32,378 bases of DNA. Origin: Caulobacteraceae bacterium. Lineage in GTDB: Bacteria; Pseudomonadota; Alphaproteobacteria; Caulobacterales; Caulobacteraceae. The stretch's first letter is position 1, and each line of letters opens with the position of its first letter. This document shows, piece by piece, positions 8,143 to 17,516 of the stretch. Under the pieces are notes generated by a model. The model was given only the letters and a program-made list of their open reading frames with translations. It was not told the DNA's origin and made no database searches. Position numbers and translations under genes: made by a program. The stretch covers positions 1-32,378 of the forward strand of contig JAIEQC010000062.1 in NCBI GenBank assembly GCA_019748055.1, given 5' to 3'.

Positions 8143-10125
8143 ATGTTCAAGAAGATCCTGATCGCCAACCGCGGCGAGATCGCGGTCCGCATCATCAAGA
8201 CGTGCCGCAAGATGGGCATTTCGACGGTGCAGGTTTACTCGGAAGCCGACGCGGGGTCGCTGGCGGTCGAGATGGCCGATGAGAGCGTGCTGATCGGCCC
8301 GGCGCCGGCGGCGCAGTCGTATCTCCTGGCCGACAGGATCATCGAGGCGGTGCGACAGACCGGCGCGGAAGCCGTGCATCCGGGCTTCGGCTTTCTGAGC
8401 GAGAACGCCGGCTTCGCGCGGCGGCTGCGCGACGAGGGGATCGCCTTCATCGGCCCGAACCCCGAGGCCATCGAGGCCATGGGCGACAAGATCACGTCCA
8501 AGAGGTTTGCGGCCGAGGCGGGCGTGTCGACCGTGCCCGGCCACATGGGCCTGATCGAGACGCCGGAAGAGGCGGTCAGGATCGCCCGCGAGATCGGCTA
8601 TCCGGTGATGATCAAGGCGTCGGCCGGCGGCGGCGGCAAGGGCATCCGCGTGGCCGAGGGCGACGACGACATGGCCGAGGGATTCGCCGCGGTGAAGGCC
8701 GAGGCGATGGCGGCGTTCGGCGACGATCGGGTGTTCCTAGAGAAGTTCATCATCGATCCGCGGCACATCGAGATTCAGGTGCTGGGCGACAAGCACGGCA
8801 ACGTCGTCCACCTGTTCGAGCGCGAGTGCTCGATCCAGCGGCGGAACCAGAAGGTGGTCGAGGAGGCCCCTTCCCCGCTTCTGGACGAGGCTACCCGGAT
8901 GGCCATGGGGGCGCAGGCCGTGGCCCTAGCCAAGGCCGTGAATTATGACAGCGCAGGCACCGTCGAGTTCGTCGCCGGGCAAGACAAGTCGTTTTATTTC
9001 CTTGAGATGAACACGCGCCTTCAGGTCGAACATCCTGTGACGGAGCTGATCACCGGGATCGATCTGGTGGAACAGATGATCCGCTCGGCGTGGGGCGAGA
9101 AACTGGCGTTCGCGCAGTCGGACCTGAAGATCGACGGCTGGGCGATCGAGAGCCGCATCTATGCCGAGGACCCCTATCGCGGCTTCCTGCCGTCGATCGG
9201 GCGGTTGGTCCGCTATGAGCAGCCCGAGGAAGGCGAGCGCGACGGCTATGTCGTGCGCAGCGATTCCGGCGTCCGCGAGGGCGACGAGATCAGCATGTTC
9301 TACGACCCCATGATCGCCAAGCTGTGCGCCTGGGCGCCGACGCGCGAAGCGGCCATCGACGGCATGGCGCGTGCGCTGGAGGACACGCACCTGAGCGGGC
9401 TGGGCCACAACGTGCCCTTCCTGGCCGCGGTGATGGAGCAAGACCGGTTCCGCTCCGGCCAGTTGTCGACCAGCTACATCAAGGACGAGTTCCCCGACGG
9501 CTTCCACGGCCTGGCGCCCGACCGGCGGCGCAAGGACGTGATGATCGCCGCGGCCGTCGCCATGAACGAGATCATCTCCGAGCAGGCCGAGGATCCGTCG
9601 GACCGCACCGACTGGATCGTGCTGATCGACCGCGAGGCCCACGGGGTCTCGTTGGGCTATGACGACGAGGAGGCTCTGACGCTGGAGCTGGCAGGCGAGG
9701 ATCGGTCGCTGCGGCTGTCGGACATCGAGTGGCGGCCGGGGCTGGGCCAGTTCCGCGCCGTGCTGGACGACGTGCCCTTCACCGCCGAGGTGGCGCGCGT
9801 GCCGGACGGCTTCTCGATCCGCTCGGGCGCCGCGAAGGCGCGGGTTCGGGTGCTGACGCCGCGCGTGGCGGAGCTGTACGCGCGCCTGCCCGAGAAACAG
9901 GCCGCCGACACCTCGAAGCTGGTGCTGAGCCCCATGCCCGGACTGGTCGTGGCCGTGCCGGTCGAGGTCGGCCAGGAAGTGAAGGCTGGCGAGACCGTGG
10001 CCATCATCGAGGCCATGAAGATGCAGAACATCCTGAAGGCCGAGCGCGACGGCGTGGTGAAGGCAGTGGGGGCCAAGGCCGGTGACCCGGTGGCGGCGGA
10101 CGACGTGCTGGTGGAGTTCGGCTGA
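8143..10125 (+). CDS. pccA: Propionyl-CoA carboxylase, biotin carboxylase/carrier (alpha) subunit
   Basis: A 660-residue protein with an N-terminal biotin carboxylase module: MFKKILIANRGEIAVRI start, ATP-grasp glycine loop KASAGGGGKGIRV, EVEHPVTE-type segment LQVEHPVTELITG. A central BT-like region links to a C-terminal biotinyl domain with the attachment Lys626 in EAMKM. The length and the fused carrier domain fit the alpha subunit of propionyl-CoA carboxylase; 3-methylcrotonyl-CoA carboxylase alpha is the main alternative, since an isovaleryl-CoA dehydrogenase gene lies further along this window. It works with a separate beta subunit not seen here. It starts at ATG 8143 and is transcribed away from the S41-like gene. 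Confidence 0.9.
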   Translation: MFKKILIANRGEIAVRIIKTCRKMGISTVQVYSEADAGSLAVEMADESVLIGPAPAAQSYLLADRIIEAVRQTGAEAVHPGFGFLSENAGFARRLRDEGIAFIGPNPEAIEAMGDKITSKRFAAEAGVSTVPGHMGLIETPEEAVRIAREIGYPVMIKASAGGGGKGIRVAEGDDDMAEGFAAVKAEAMAAFGDDRVFLEKFIIDPRHIEIQVLGDKHGNVVHLFERECSIQRRNQKVVEEAPSPLLDEATRMAMGAQAVALAKAVNYDSAGTVEFVAGQDKSFYFLEMNTRLQVEHPVTELITGIDLVEQMIRSAWGEKLAFAQSDLKIDGWAIESRIYAEDPYRGFLPSIGRLVRYEQPEEGERDGYVVRSDSGVREGDEISMFYDPMIAKLCAWAPTREAAIDGMARALEDTHLSGLGHNVPFLAAVMEQDRFRSGQLSTSYIKDEFPDGFHGLAPDRRRKDVMIAAAVAMNEIISEQAEDPSDRTDWIVLIDREAHGVSLGYDDEEALTLELAGEDRSLRLSDIEWRPGLGQFRAVLDDVPFTAEVARVPDGFSIRSGAAKARVRVLTPRVAELYARLPEKQAADTSKLVLSPMPGLVVAVPVEVGQEVKAGETVAIIEAMKMQNILKAERDGVVKAVGAKAGDPVAADDVLVEFG

Positions 10126-10194
10126 GGCGGCGTCGCGGCTTCCCTTTCGCGGCTTGCCCGTGCCTAGTGGGGATCCGCTTTAAGGAGTCCGCCA

Positions 10195-11763
10195 ATGCGC
10201 CTGTCCGCCGCCGCCTGCCTGTCCGCCCTGATCCTGGCCGCCGGAGCGGCGCCCGTGCTGGCGCAGAGCGTCGACCGGGGAGAGCGCTGGGTGCAACGGA
10301 TGACGGCGCTGGCCGACGACTCCATGGAGGGGCGGCGGGTCGGGACGCCGGGGTATGACCGCGCCGCCGCCTGGGTGGCCGCCGAGATGGAGGCGGTGGG
10401 CCTGAAGCCCGGCGGGGTGGACGGGGGCTGGTATCAGCCGATCCGGTTCGTCGAGCAAACGGTCGATCAGGCGGGCTCGAGCGCCACGCTGACCGTCGGC
10501 GGGGCCGAGCGCGCGCTGACGATGCCGGCCGACGCGATCGTGGGCGGGGGGCGGCCCCTGCCCGCCTCGATCGACGCGGAGCTGGTCTTCGTCGGCTACG
10601 GGCTGCACATCCCGTCGGAGGGGTACAGCGACCTGGACGGCGTGGACCTGACGGGCAAGATCGCAGTCTTCGTCAACGGGGCGCCGACCGGCATGCCCAG
10701 CCTGACGTTGACCCACGCGCGAGCGCAGCGGACGGCGGGAATCATGGCGCGCGGGGCGGTGGGCACGATCAGCCTGTTGCCGCCGCAGGCCGACCCGTCG
10801 GGCACATGGACCGGCGTGACGCGCGGGGCGGCGCGCCCCGGCTTCTTCCCCGATACGGGCGAGCGGCCGTTCGCCGAGATCATCCTGCATCCGAACCATT
10901 CCGCCGGCCTTTTCGCCGGGGTGCCGAAGTCGCTGGACCAGGTCGTGGCCGATGCGCGGGCCGGGGCGCGGCAGACGTCGTTCCCGCTGGACGCGCGCCT
11001 GAGCGGGCGGTTCGCGGCGACGCAGACGGCGGTGATCTCGCCCAACGTGATCGGCGTGCTGCCGGGGTCCGATCCCGAACTGGCCGACGAGTACGTGGTC
11101 ATGACCTCGCACCTGGACGGCTATGGCGTGGGCGAGCCGGTGAACGGCGACGCGATCTACAACGGGGCGCTGGACAACGCGTCCGGCGTGGCGGCGCAGC
11201 TGGACATCGCCGAGCAGCTGATCGCGGCGAAGCCCCGGCGCTCGATTCTGTTCGTCATCGTGACGGCGGAGGAGCGGGGCCTGCTGGGGTCGAAGGCCTT
11301 CGTGGCGAACCCGACCGTGCCGCGCGAGAGCATCGTCGGAAACCTGAACTACGACATGGCCTTGCCGATCATTCCTCTGACCGGCGTGAACGTGCTGGGG
11401 GCGACGGAGAGCACCTTCGGCGACCATGCGGCGGCGGTGGGCGCGGAGATGGGCCTGCCACTGACGCCCGACCCCTTTCCCGCCGAGAACCGGTTCATCC
11501 GGTCGGACCAGTATTCCTTCATCGCCGCGGGCATCCCGGCGGTGGCGTTCAAGTTCGGCTTCGCCGCGGGCACACCGGAGGCGACGACGATCCGGACCTT
11601 CAACGAGACCCACTATCACAAGCCGTCCGACGACATGACGACCACGCCGATCCTGGTCGCCGACGAGATCCGCCTGCACGACTTCATCACCGCGCTGGCG
11701 CTGCGGATCGCGAACGCCGAAGAGCGGCCGACCTGGTATCCGGACAGCATTTTCGGCAAGTAA
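10195..11763 (+). CDS. Secreted M28 family zinc aminopeptidase
   Basis: A 522-residue exported metallopeptidase. The signal peptide ends near PVLAQ (residue 24). A PA-type insert is followed by the M28 dizinc core: His in TSHLDG, bridging Asp in GALDNASG, catalytic and ligand Glu pair in TAEERGLLGS, Asp in NYDMAL and the last His in THYHKPSDD. All five metal positions are present, so it should be active in the periplasm or outside the cell, releasing N-terminal residues from peptides. The ATG follows AAGGAG at a good distance. It is 69 bases after pccA and may be read through from it. Confidence 0.92.
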   Translation: MRLSAAACLSALILAAGAAPVLAQSVDRGERWVQRMTALADDSMEGRRVGTPGYDRAAAWVAAEMEAVGLKPGGVDGGWYQPIRFVEQTVDQAGSSATLTVGGAERALTMPADAIVGGGRPLPASIDAELVFVGYGLHIPSEGYSDLDGVDLTGKIAVFVNGAPTGMPSLTLTHARAQRTAGIMARGAVGTISLLPPQADPSGTWTGVTRGAARPGFFPDTGERPFAEIILHPNHSAGLFAGVPKSLDQVVADARAGARQTSFPLDARLSGRFAATQTAVISPNVIGVLPGSDPELADEYVVMTSHLDGYGVGEPVNGDAIYNGALDNASGVAAQLDIAEQLIAAKPRRSILFVIVTAEERGLLGSKAFVANPTVPRESIVGNLNYDMALPIIPLTGVNVLGATESTFGDHAAAVGAEMGLPLTPDPFPAENRFIRSDQYSFIAAGIPAVAFKFGFAAGTPEATTIRTFNETHYHKPSDDMTTTPILVADEIRLHDFITALALRIANAEERPTWYPDSIFGK

Positions 11764-11778
11764 GCCCGGGAACTGCGG

Positions 11779-13326
11779 TCAGCCCGCACCGGTCACCCGC
11801 GCGATGCCGTCCATCAGGGCGGCGGCGGTGATCGGCTTGGACAGGTGCAGGTCGGCGCCGGCGGCGAGGGCGTCGTGACGATGGGCTTCCATCGCATTGG
11901 CGCTGAGCATGATGACGGGAGTGCGCGGGCTGGTCCCTTCGAAGGCGCGCAAGGCGCGGGTGGCGGCCAGGCCGTCCATGACCGGCATCTGCATGTCCAT
12001 GAGAACGAGGTCCCACCCGCCCTGACGGAAGGCGGCGAGGGCCTGGGCGCCGTCGGCGACGACGACGGGGGTGCAGCCGCAGGCCTCCAGCATCAGGGTG
12101 ACGACCTTCTGATTCACCGGGTGGTCTTCCGCGACGAGCACGCGCAGGGCGCGCGCTGCCACGCCTTCGCCCTTGGCCGTCTCCAGCGCGGGCGGCGCGG
12201 CGATCGGCATCGGCAGACGCACGCTGAAACGGCTGCCCTGCCCCGGCGCTGAGGCGGCGGTGATCGTGCCGCCCATCATCTCTGCCAAGGCGCGGCAGAT
12301 CGACAGGCCCAACCCGGTGCCGCCGAAGCGGCGCGTGATCGAGCCGTCGGCCTGGGTGAAGCGGTCGAACAGGGTGCGCGCCGCCTCCGAGGAGAAGCCC
12401 ACGCCGGTGTCCTGGACGTCGAGGGTCAAGGTCGGGCCGTCGGCGCCGTCGACGACGTCGATCTCGACCGAGACGCCGCCGCTCTCGGTGAACTTGACGG
12501 CGTTCGACAGCAGGTTGGTCAGTATCTGCCGCAGGCGCAGGGCGTCACCCAGGAACCAGCCGTGGGCGGCGTCGCCGCGCGCGACCTCGAAAGCGAGGCC
12601 CTTCTCGGCCGCCTTGACCGACATCATCTGCAGTGGGCCGTCCAGGGCCTCGGTCAGGTCGAAGGGGCGGACTTCCAGTTCAAGCCGGCCCGCCTCGATC
12701 TCTGAGACGTCGAGGATGTCGGAGACCAGCCGCTCAAGGTTTTCGCCGGACGCGCGGACCAGCTCGACCAGCTCCTGCTGGATCGGCGACAGTTCGGTGC
12801 GGCCAAGCACGTCGATCAGGCCGATGACGCCGTTCAGGGGCGTGCGGATTTCGTGGCTCATGTTGGCCAGGAACTCGGACTTGGCGCGGCTGGCGGCCTC
12901 GGCGGCGGCCTTGGCCTCGTGCAGGGCGCGTTCCGCTGCCAGGCGGTCGGTGACGTCGCGGGCCACCGCGTAGACCTTGTCGCCATGGCGGCAGGCGCGC
13001 CATTCCAAGTTTCGGTAGTGCCCCAGCCGGTGACGATAGCGATTGACGAAGCCGACGATGCGTCCATCAGCCGAGACGTCGTGGATCAGGGCCATCTTGC
13101 CCTGGGTCGACGGCCGGTCCTCCGGATGGATGAGGGCAAGCATCTCGGTTCCCTCCAACTCCGCGGTCGTCCAGCCGAGCACGTCGGTCCAAGACGGACT
13201 CACCCGGACAAAGCGCAGGGCGTCGTCACGGATGCACAGGAGGTCGAGCGACACCTGAAAGAAGGTGGCGAGGTCTTCGGCGGCGTCGGATAGCCCCGGA
13301 AGTCTGTCCAACTCGACCTGCGACAT
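11779..13326 (-). CDS. PAS-domain hybrid sensor histidine kinase
   Basis: A 515-residue cytoplasmic kinase; no transmembrane helix is evident. A PAS domain covers about residues 20-130. The dimerisation/phosphoacceptor domain has His158 in ANMSHEIRTPLNG, and the ATPase domain follows with the N box (LTNLLSNAVKFT), DTGVGF and GGTGLGLSI. A receiver domain at about 393-510 has acidic residues AED and the phosphoacceptor Asp444 in LVLMDMQMPVMDG, with the conserved Lys in LSKPI. It is probably a phosphorelay component that passes phosphate to a histidine phosphotransferase; its partner is not encoded nearby. The ATG has AAGGA upstream. The lipB gene lies 33 bases upstream on the same strand. Confidence 0.95.
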   Translation of the reverse strand: MSQVELDRLPGLSDAAEDLATFFQVSLDLLCIRDDALRFVRVSPSWTDVLGWTTAELEGTEMLALIHPEDRPSTQGKMALIHDVSADGRIVGFVNRYRHRLGHYRNLEWRACRHGDKVYAVARDVTDRLAAERALHEAKAAAEAASRAKSEFLANMSHEIRTPLNGVIGLIDVLGRTELSPIQQELVELVRASGENLERLVSDILDVSEIEAGRLELEVRPFDLTEALDGPLQMMSVKAAEKGLAFEVARGDAAHGWFLGDALRLRQILTNLLSNAVKFTESGGVSVEIDVVDGADGPTLTLDVQDTGVGFSSEAARTLFDRFTQADGSITRRFGGTGLGLSICRALAEMMGGTITAASAPGQGSRFSVRLPMPIAAPPALETAKGEGVAARALRVLVAEDHPVNQKVVTLMLEACGCTPVVVADGAQALAAFRQGGWDLVLMDMQMPVMDGLAATRALRAFEGTSPRTPVIMLSANAMEAHRHDALAAGADLHLSKPITAAALMDGIARVTGAG

Positions 13327-13359
13327 GCAGTCCTTCCCACGCGACCGCCGACGTGGCGG

Positions 13360-14097
13360 TCAGTTCTGCTCTGCACCGATTCCGGCGACGTCCGCGCTGA
13401 CTCTCTGCACGGGCCCGAACACCTCCTCAAAGGCTGAGCGCAGCGCCGCGTCGGCCTCGTCCATCGTCGCGGGGACGCCCAAGTCGACGAGGCTGGTGAC
13501 GCCGTGTTCGGTGATGCCGCAGGGAACGATGCCGCCGAAGTGGAGCAGGTCGGGTTCGACGTTCAGGCTGACGCCGTGGAAGCTGACCCATTTGCGGACC
13601 TTGACGCCGATGGCCGCGATCTTGTCCTCGCGCGACCAGCCGGGGCCCTTGCGCTCGACCCAGACGCCGACGCGGCCGTCGCGGACGTCGGCTTCCACGC
13701 CGAAGCGGTCCAGCGCGCCGATGAGCCAGGCCTCGAGCCCGCGCACGAACGCGCGAACGTCGCGGCCGCGGGCGGTCAGGTCCAGCATGACGTAGGCCAC
13801 ACGCTGGCCGGGACCATGATAGGTGAACTGGCCGCCGCGGCCCGTACGATGCACCGGGAAGCGGGCGTCGAGCAGGTCGTCGTCCTTTGCCGATACGCCG
13901 GCGGTGTAGAGGGGCGGATGTTCCAGCAGCCAGACCCGCTCGGGCGCCCGTCCCTCGGCGATGGCGGCCACGCGGGCCTCCATCTCGGCCACCGCGTCCG
14001 GGTGATCGACGCGGCCCGGCGAGACGACCCACTCGACCGGCCGGCCGTCGGCGCGAATCAGCCGGGAGTCGCCCGAATTTAAGGACTGGGAAAGCAT
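13360..14097 (-). CDS. lipB: Octanoyltransferase LipB
   Basis: A 245-residue enzyme that moves octanoyl from acyl carrier protein onto lipoyl domains, the first step of endogenous lipoate synthesis. The [12 protein letters not shown] motif, the catalytic Lys in IAAIGVKV and the catalytic Cys in [11 protein letters not shown] are all present, as is the [10 protein letters not shown] segment. I start it at ATG 14095-14097; the longer frame extends antisense through fliN. The start has no clear ribosome binding site and lies only 30 bases from the divergent fliN-like start, so the two genes must share a very compact control region or use promoters inside one another. Confidence 0.95.
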   Translation of the reverse strand: MLSQSLNSGDSRLIRADGRPVEWVVSPGRVDHPDAVAEMEARVAAIAEGRAPERVWLLEHPPLYTAGVSAKDDDLLDARFPVHRTGRGGQFTYHGPGQRVAYVMLDLTARGRDVRAFVRGLEAWLIGALDRFGVEADVRDGRVGVWVERKGPGWSREDKIAAIGVKVRKWVSFHGVSLNVEPDLLHFGGIVPCGITEHGVTSLVDLGVPATMDEADAALRSAFEEVFGPVQRVSADVAGIGAEQN

Positions 14098-14127
14098 GGC
14101 CGCAGCAATGTGGGGCCTCGGAGCGCC

Positions 14128-14424
14128 ATGCAACACCCTGCCGCCGCCAGTCAGTTCGAGTCCGCGTCCCCCATGTCCCAGATCGAAGCCGTCGACGTCG
14201 AGATCTCGGTCGTGTTGGGGCGATCCGTGCTGCCCATGGCGCAACTGCTGAAGATGGGCCGCGGCGCGGTGATCCCTCTGGACGCGTCGGAGCACGACGA
14301 GGTCTGGATCCTGGCCAACAACCACCCGGTGGCGCGCGGCGAGATCTCGATCCACGACGACCGCATCGCCATCACCGTGACGCGCGCGGCAGACGTCTAC
14401 GACTACATGGCCGGCGCGGCCTAG
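14128..14424 (+). CDS. fliN: FliN-family flagellar motor switch protein
   Basis: A 98-residue protein containing a SpoA (surface presentation of antigens) domain typical of Fli[32 protein letters not shown], then [21 protein letters not shown]. FliN forms the lower ring of the flagellar C-ring and takes part in torque switching and export. ATG 14128 follows GGAG at five bases; a GTG at 14110 and an ATG at 14173 are alternatives. It stands alone, not with fliM, between divergent lipB and the downstream tRNA-Leu. A related type III secretion SpoA protein is unlikely, given the flagellar genes elsewhere in the window. Confidence 0.85.
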   Translation: MQHPAAASQFESASPMSQIEAVDVEISVVLGRSVLPMAQLLKMGRGAVIPLDASEHDEVWILANNHPVARGEISIHDDRIAITVTRAADVYDYMAGAA

Positions 14425-14477
14425 TCCGCCCCTTCCCTTCCCCTCGCCTTTCGGCTATCGCCCCCGCTCCGATGCGA

Positions 14478-14564
14478 GCGGTCGTGGCGGAATTGGTAGA
14501 CGCGCAGCGTTGAGGTCGCTGTTCCCTAACCGGAGTGGAAGTTCGAGTCTTCTCGACCGCACCA
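14478..14564 (+). tRNA. tRNA-Leu (anticodon GAG)
   Basis: A class II tRNA with a long variable arm. The acceptor stem is GCGGTCG with CGACCGC, the anticodon stem CAGCG/CGCTG encloses TTGAGGT with anticodon GAG, the T loop is TTCGAGT, and ACCA is encoded. It is 53 bases after the fliN-like stop and 56 bases before mgtE, on the same strand as both. Confidence 0.96.
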
Positions 14565-14620
14565 TCGACATCTGAAGGACGCACATCGGCGAAGCGCTGA
14601 TCACATAGGGAGGACGACGC

Positions 14621-16021
14621 GTGAGCACCGACGCCATCGCCCCCCTTGCGCCCGAGATCGATCACGAGGCCCTGGACGAGGACTACGTCCTGACGCCCGC
14701 CTTCGTGGAGAAGGTGGTCGACGCCGCCGACGACGGCGACGGCGCGCGGCTGCGCGACCTGACCGAGGATCTGCACCCGGCCGACGTGGCCGATCTGATG
14801 GGCTTTCTGACGGCAGAGCACCGGTCGGTGGTGGTGCAGTGGCTGGCCCCCGACCTGCTGGCCGAGACCCTGCCGGAGCTGGACGACGGCATCCGCGAGG
14901 AGGTGCTGGAGCGGGTTCCGCATCTGATCCTCGCCGAGGCGCTGCAGGAGCTGGATTCCGACGACGCGGCGGCGGTGGTCGAGGACCTGGAGGACGACCA
15001 GCGCGAGAAGGTGCTGGCCGCCATGCCGGAGGTGGACCGGGCGGCGATCGAAAGCTCGCTGGGCTACGCGGAGGATTCCGCCGGTCGCCTGATGCAGCGC
15101 GAGGTGATGGCGGCGCCCCAGTTCTGGAACGTCGGCGACACCATCGACCACATCCGGGCCCAGGGCGAGGACCTGCCGGAGCTGTTCTTCGACATCTATG
15201 TGGTCGATCCGCTGAACCGGCCCGTGGGCGGGGTCTCGGTCAGCGGCCTGCTGCGCATGCCGCGCGCGACGAAGCTGACCGACATCATGGAGCCGGTGAA
15301 CGAGATCACCGTCGACCAGGACCAGGAAGAGGTCGCCTACATCTTCGAGAAGTACCACCTGATCTCCGCGCCGGTGATCGATTCCGCCGGGCGCCTGGTG
15401 GGCCAGATCACCGTCGACGACATCGTCAACATCATCCAGGAGGAGAACCGCGAGGACATCCTGCGTCTGGCCGGGGTGTCGGACGAGGACCGCGGCTCGA
15501 CCGTGCCGGAGATCGTGCGCGGCCGCGTGCCCTGGCTGGCGGTCAACCTGCTGACGGCGTCGCTGGGCGCGGGGGTGATCGCCTTCTTCGGCGGCACGAT
15601 CGAGCAGATCGTGGCGCTGGCGGCGCTGATGCCGATCGTTTCGGCCATCGGCGGCAATGCGGGGACGCAGGCGCTGACGGTGACGGTGCGGGCGCTGGCG
15701 ACGCGGGAGCTGAACAGCTCCAACGCGCGGCGGACATTCTTCCGCGAGCTGGTCGTGGGCCTGGCGAACGGACTGGTGCTGGCGCCGCTGCTGGGTCTGG
15801 GGGCGGGTTGGTGGTCGGGCGACTGGCGGGTGGGCGGGGTGATCGCTGCGGCCATGGTGCTGAACCTGGCCATCGCGGCGTCGGTGGGGGTGCTGACGCC
15901 CCTGACCCTGTCGAAGCTGAAACAGGATCCGGCGGTGTCTTCAGCGGTGTTCGTCACGGCCACGACGGATTTCTTTGGTTTCCTCATCTTCCTGGGACTG
16001 GCGACGGTGGTTCTCCTCTGA
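14621..16021 (+). CDS. mgtE: Magnesium transporter MgtE
   Basis: A 466-residue inner-membrane Mg2+ channel. It has an acidic N-terminal superhelical domain (LHPADVADLMGFL, LQELDSDDAAAVVEDL) at about residues 25-150, then two CBS domains (ending VGQITVDDIVNII near residue 270), the connecting helix and five membrane segments from about residue 305. The selectivity and pore motif AIGGNAGTQALTVTVRAL is intact. The cytoplasmic domains close the pore when magnesium is plentiful. The start is a GTG with AGGGAGG nine bases upstream. A small hairpin CGGAG/CTCCG follows the stop at 16029-16042. Confidence 0.96.
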   Translation: MSTDAIAPLAPEIDHEALDEDYVLTPAFVEKVVDAADDGDGARLRDLTEDLHPADVADLMGFLTAEHRSVVVQWLAPDLLAETLPELDDGIREEVLERVPHLILAEALQELDSDDAAAVVEDLEDDQREKVLAAMPEVDRAAIESSLGYAEDSAGRLMQREVMAAPQFWNVGDTIDHIRAQGEDLPELFFDIYVVDPLNRPVGGVSVSGLLRMPRATKLTDIMEPVNEITVDQDQEEVAYIFEKYHLISAPVIDSAGRLVGQITVDDIVNIIQEENREDILRLAGVSDEDRGSTVPEIVRGRVPWLAVNLLTASLGAGVIAFFGGTIEQIVALAALMPIVSAIGGNAGTQALTVTVRALATRELNSSNARRTFFRELVVGLANGLVLAPLLGLGAGWWSGDWRVGGVIAAAMVLNLAIAASVGVLTPLTLSKLKQDPAVSSAVFVTATTDFFGFLIFLGLATVVLL

Positions 16022-16085
16022 CCCGGCCCGGAGCTTGCTCCGTCGCCTTGTGAGCGAAACCCGTCGTCCCGATCTGGAACACCAA

Positions 16086-17477
16086 GTGTCCGAACCCGCC
16101 GCCAACGCCCGCCGCAAGGTCTCCCGCGAGGGGGTCGTGCTGCTGAAGAGCTTCGAGGGCTTCCGCGCGCGGGCCGAGCGCGACGGCGAGGGGTGGGTGA
16201 TCGGCTATGGCCACCGCAAATCGGCGCGTGAGGGGCTGACCGTCGGCGAGGCGGACGCAGAGCTTCTTCTTCAGTATGACCTCATGCCGGTGGTGAAGGC
16301 GCTGAACGCCTTGCCCGTCGCGCTGAACGCCCACCAGTTCGACGCCCTGGCCAGCTTCGCCTTCTCGGTGGGGGTGGAGCGGTTCGTCGCGTCCGACGTG
16401 CATGCCCGGCTCGCCGAGGGGCGCACCGAGGCGGCCGCGGAGGCCTTGCTGGCCTGGGCCGAACCTGCGCCGGCGGTGGCCGGTCTGCGCCGTCGTGCGG
16501 CCGAGCGTGCCCTTTTCCTGGCCGATCCCCAGCGCCCCGTGGCGCTGGCGGAACTGTTGGCCGCGCCCCTGCCGGCCCAGCCGGAACCGGTCGTCCCTCC
16601 CGTTTCGGAGGCCCGGGCCGCAGCGGTCGCGGCTCTGCTCGGTGAACCGTCGGCGCCCCCGCCTGAGACGGGCGAGGCCACGTCGCCCCCGGTTCCCGAA
16701 CCCTCCGTGGTCTTGCCCCGCTTCGGCGAGGCCCCTCCGGCGAACTTCGGCGCTGGGGTTCCGCCTGCGGAAGACGCGTTCGTCACCACTCGGCCGTCGG
16801 CGCCGCCGCGCGCCATGCCGCAGTTCGCCGCTCCGTACGGACCCGCCATCGTCGGACCGCTGCCGGGCTTTCCCGCACCGCGCCCGGTAGGCTCCGCGGT
16901 GCCCGAACCGGTCAATCCGCCCAGCGCTCCGACCCCGCTTCCGCCGGTCGCAGAGACGGTCGCCGAGGCCGACCCGACGCCCGAGCCCGCACCGGCCCCG
17001 GCCTCAGCGCCCGTCATTGAGGCGATGCCCGCCGACGCGCCTTGGCCTTCCATGCCGTCGTCGGGATTTCCGCCGGCCCCTGTGGAGCCTCTGATCCTTA
17101 CGCCGGCTCCTGAGGCTGAGGCCCCCGTCATTCGCCCGGTCTGGGATGAGGCCGTGCGCGCTTCCGACACTCCGCCTTCCGATCAGGACCCTCTGTTCGT
17201 CGAAGCGCCCTCGCAGACCTCGATCCTTCGCCACGAGGAGGAGCCGGCGGGGCCCCGCCGCTTCGACTGGAGCGAGACGGGCATGTACGTGATCATGGGC
17301 GGGCTGGGTCTGGTGTCCTGCGCCGTCTCGGCCGCCGCCTTCCGCGTGGCGGTGGAGGATCCGTCGCCGATGGGCGAGACCACCGCGGTGGCGTGGACCC
17401 TGGCGGTCATTGGCGCGGTGTGCGTGGGCGCCGCCTCGCGGCACCTGTGGGTGCGGACGGTCGGTCGCAAGTCCTGA
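16086..17477 (+). CDS. spmX: SpmX-like polar localization protein with lysozyme-like domain
   Basis: About 463 residues. A GH24 (phage lysozyme) domain covers roughly 10-150 (LLKSFEGFRA, WVIGYGH, NAHQFDALASFAFSVG), followed by a long Pro/Ala/Glu-rich linker and two C-terminal membrane helices (about 398-418 and 433-452). That architecture is the hallmark of SpmX, which in Caulobacter marks the stalked pole and recruits and activates the kinase DivJ; its lysozyme domain is a co-opted phage lysin. Here the catalytic Glu in FEGF is kept, but the usual TIGYGH threonine is Val. The start is uncertain: GTG 16086 precedes the domain closely; GTG 16050 is possible. No good ribosome binding site is seen. 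Confidence 0.85.
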   Translation: MSEPAANARRKVSREGVVLLKSFEGFRARAERDGEGWVIGYGHRKSAREGLTVGEADAELLLQYDLMPVVKALNALPVALNAHQFDALASFAFSVGVERFVASDVHARLAEGRTEAAAEALLAWAEPAPAVAGLRRRAAERALFLADPQRPVALAELLAAPLPAQPEPVVPPVSEARAAAVAALLGEPSAPPPETGEATSPPVPEPSVVLPRFGEAPPANFGAGVPPAEDAFVTTRPSAPPRAMPQFAAPYGPAIVGPLPGFPAPRPVGSAVPEPVNPPSAPTPLPPVAETVAEADPTPEPAPAPASAPVIEAMPADAPWPSMPSSGFPPAPVEPLILTPAPEAEAPVIRPVWDEAVRASDTPPSDQDPLFVEAPSQTSILRHEEEPAGPRRFDWSETGMYVIMGGLGLVSCAVSAAAFRVAVEDPSPMGETTAVAWTLAVIGAVCVGAASRHLWVRTVGRKS

Positions 17478-17516
17478 CGCTTCGCAGGCCGCGTGAACGA
17501 TGCTAGGCCGCGCGTC

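Noticed and set aside
5909..8161. Very long plus-strand open frame of about 750 codons
   Set aside because: It lies opposite msrB and the S41-like gene, has an Arg/Gly/Ala/His-rich composition typical of antisense frames in GC-rich DNA, and shows no domain.
10180..11679. Minus-strand open frame of about 499 codons
   Set aside because: It is the antisense shadow of the M28 peptidase, which has all its metal ligands; the shadow is Arg/Gly/His-rich with no motif.
14839..16053. Plus-strand open frame of about 404 codons in another frame of mgtE
   Set aside because: The composition is almost entirely Gly, Arg, Ala and Asp, and mgtE in the other frame is fully convincing.
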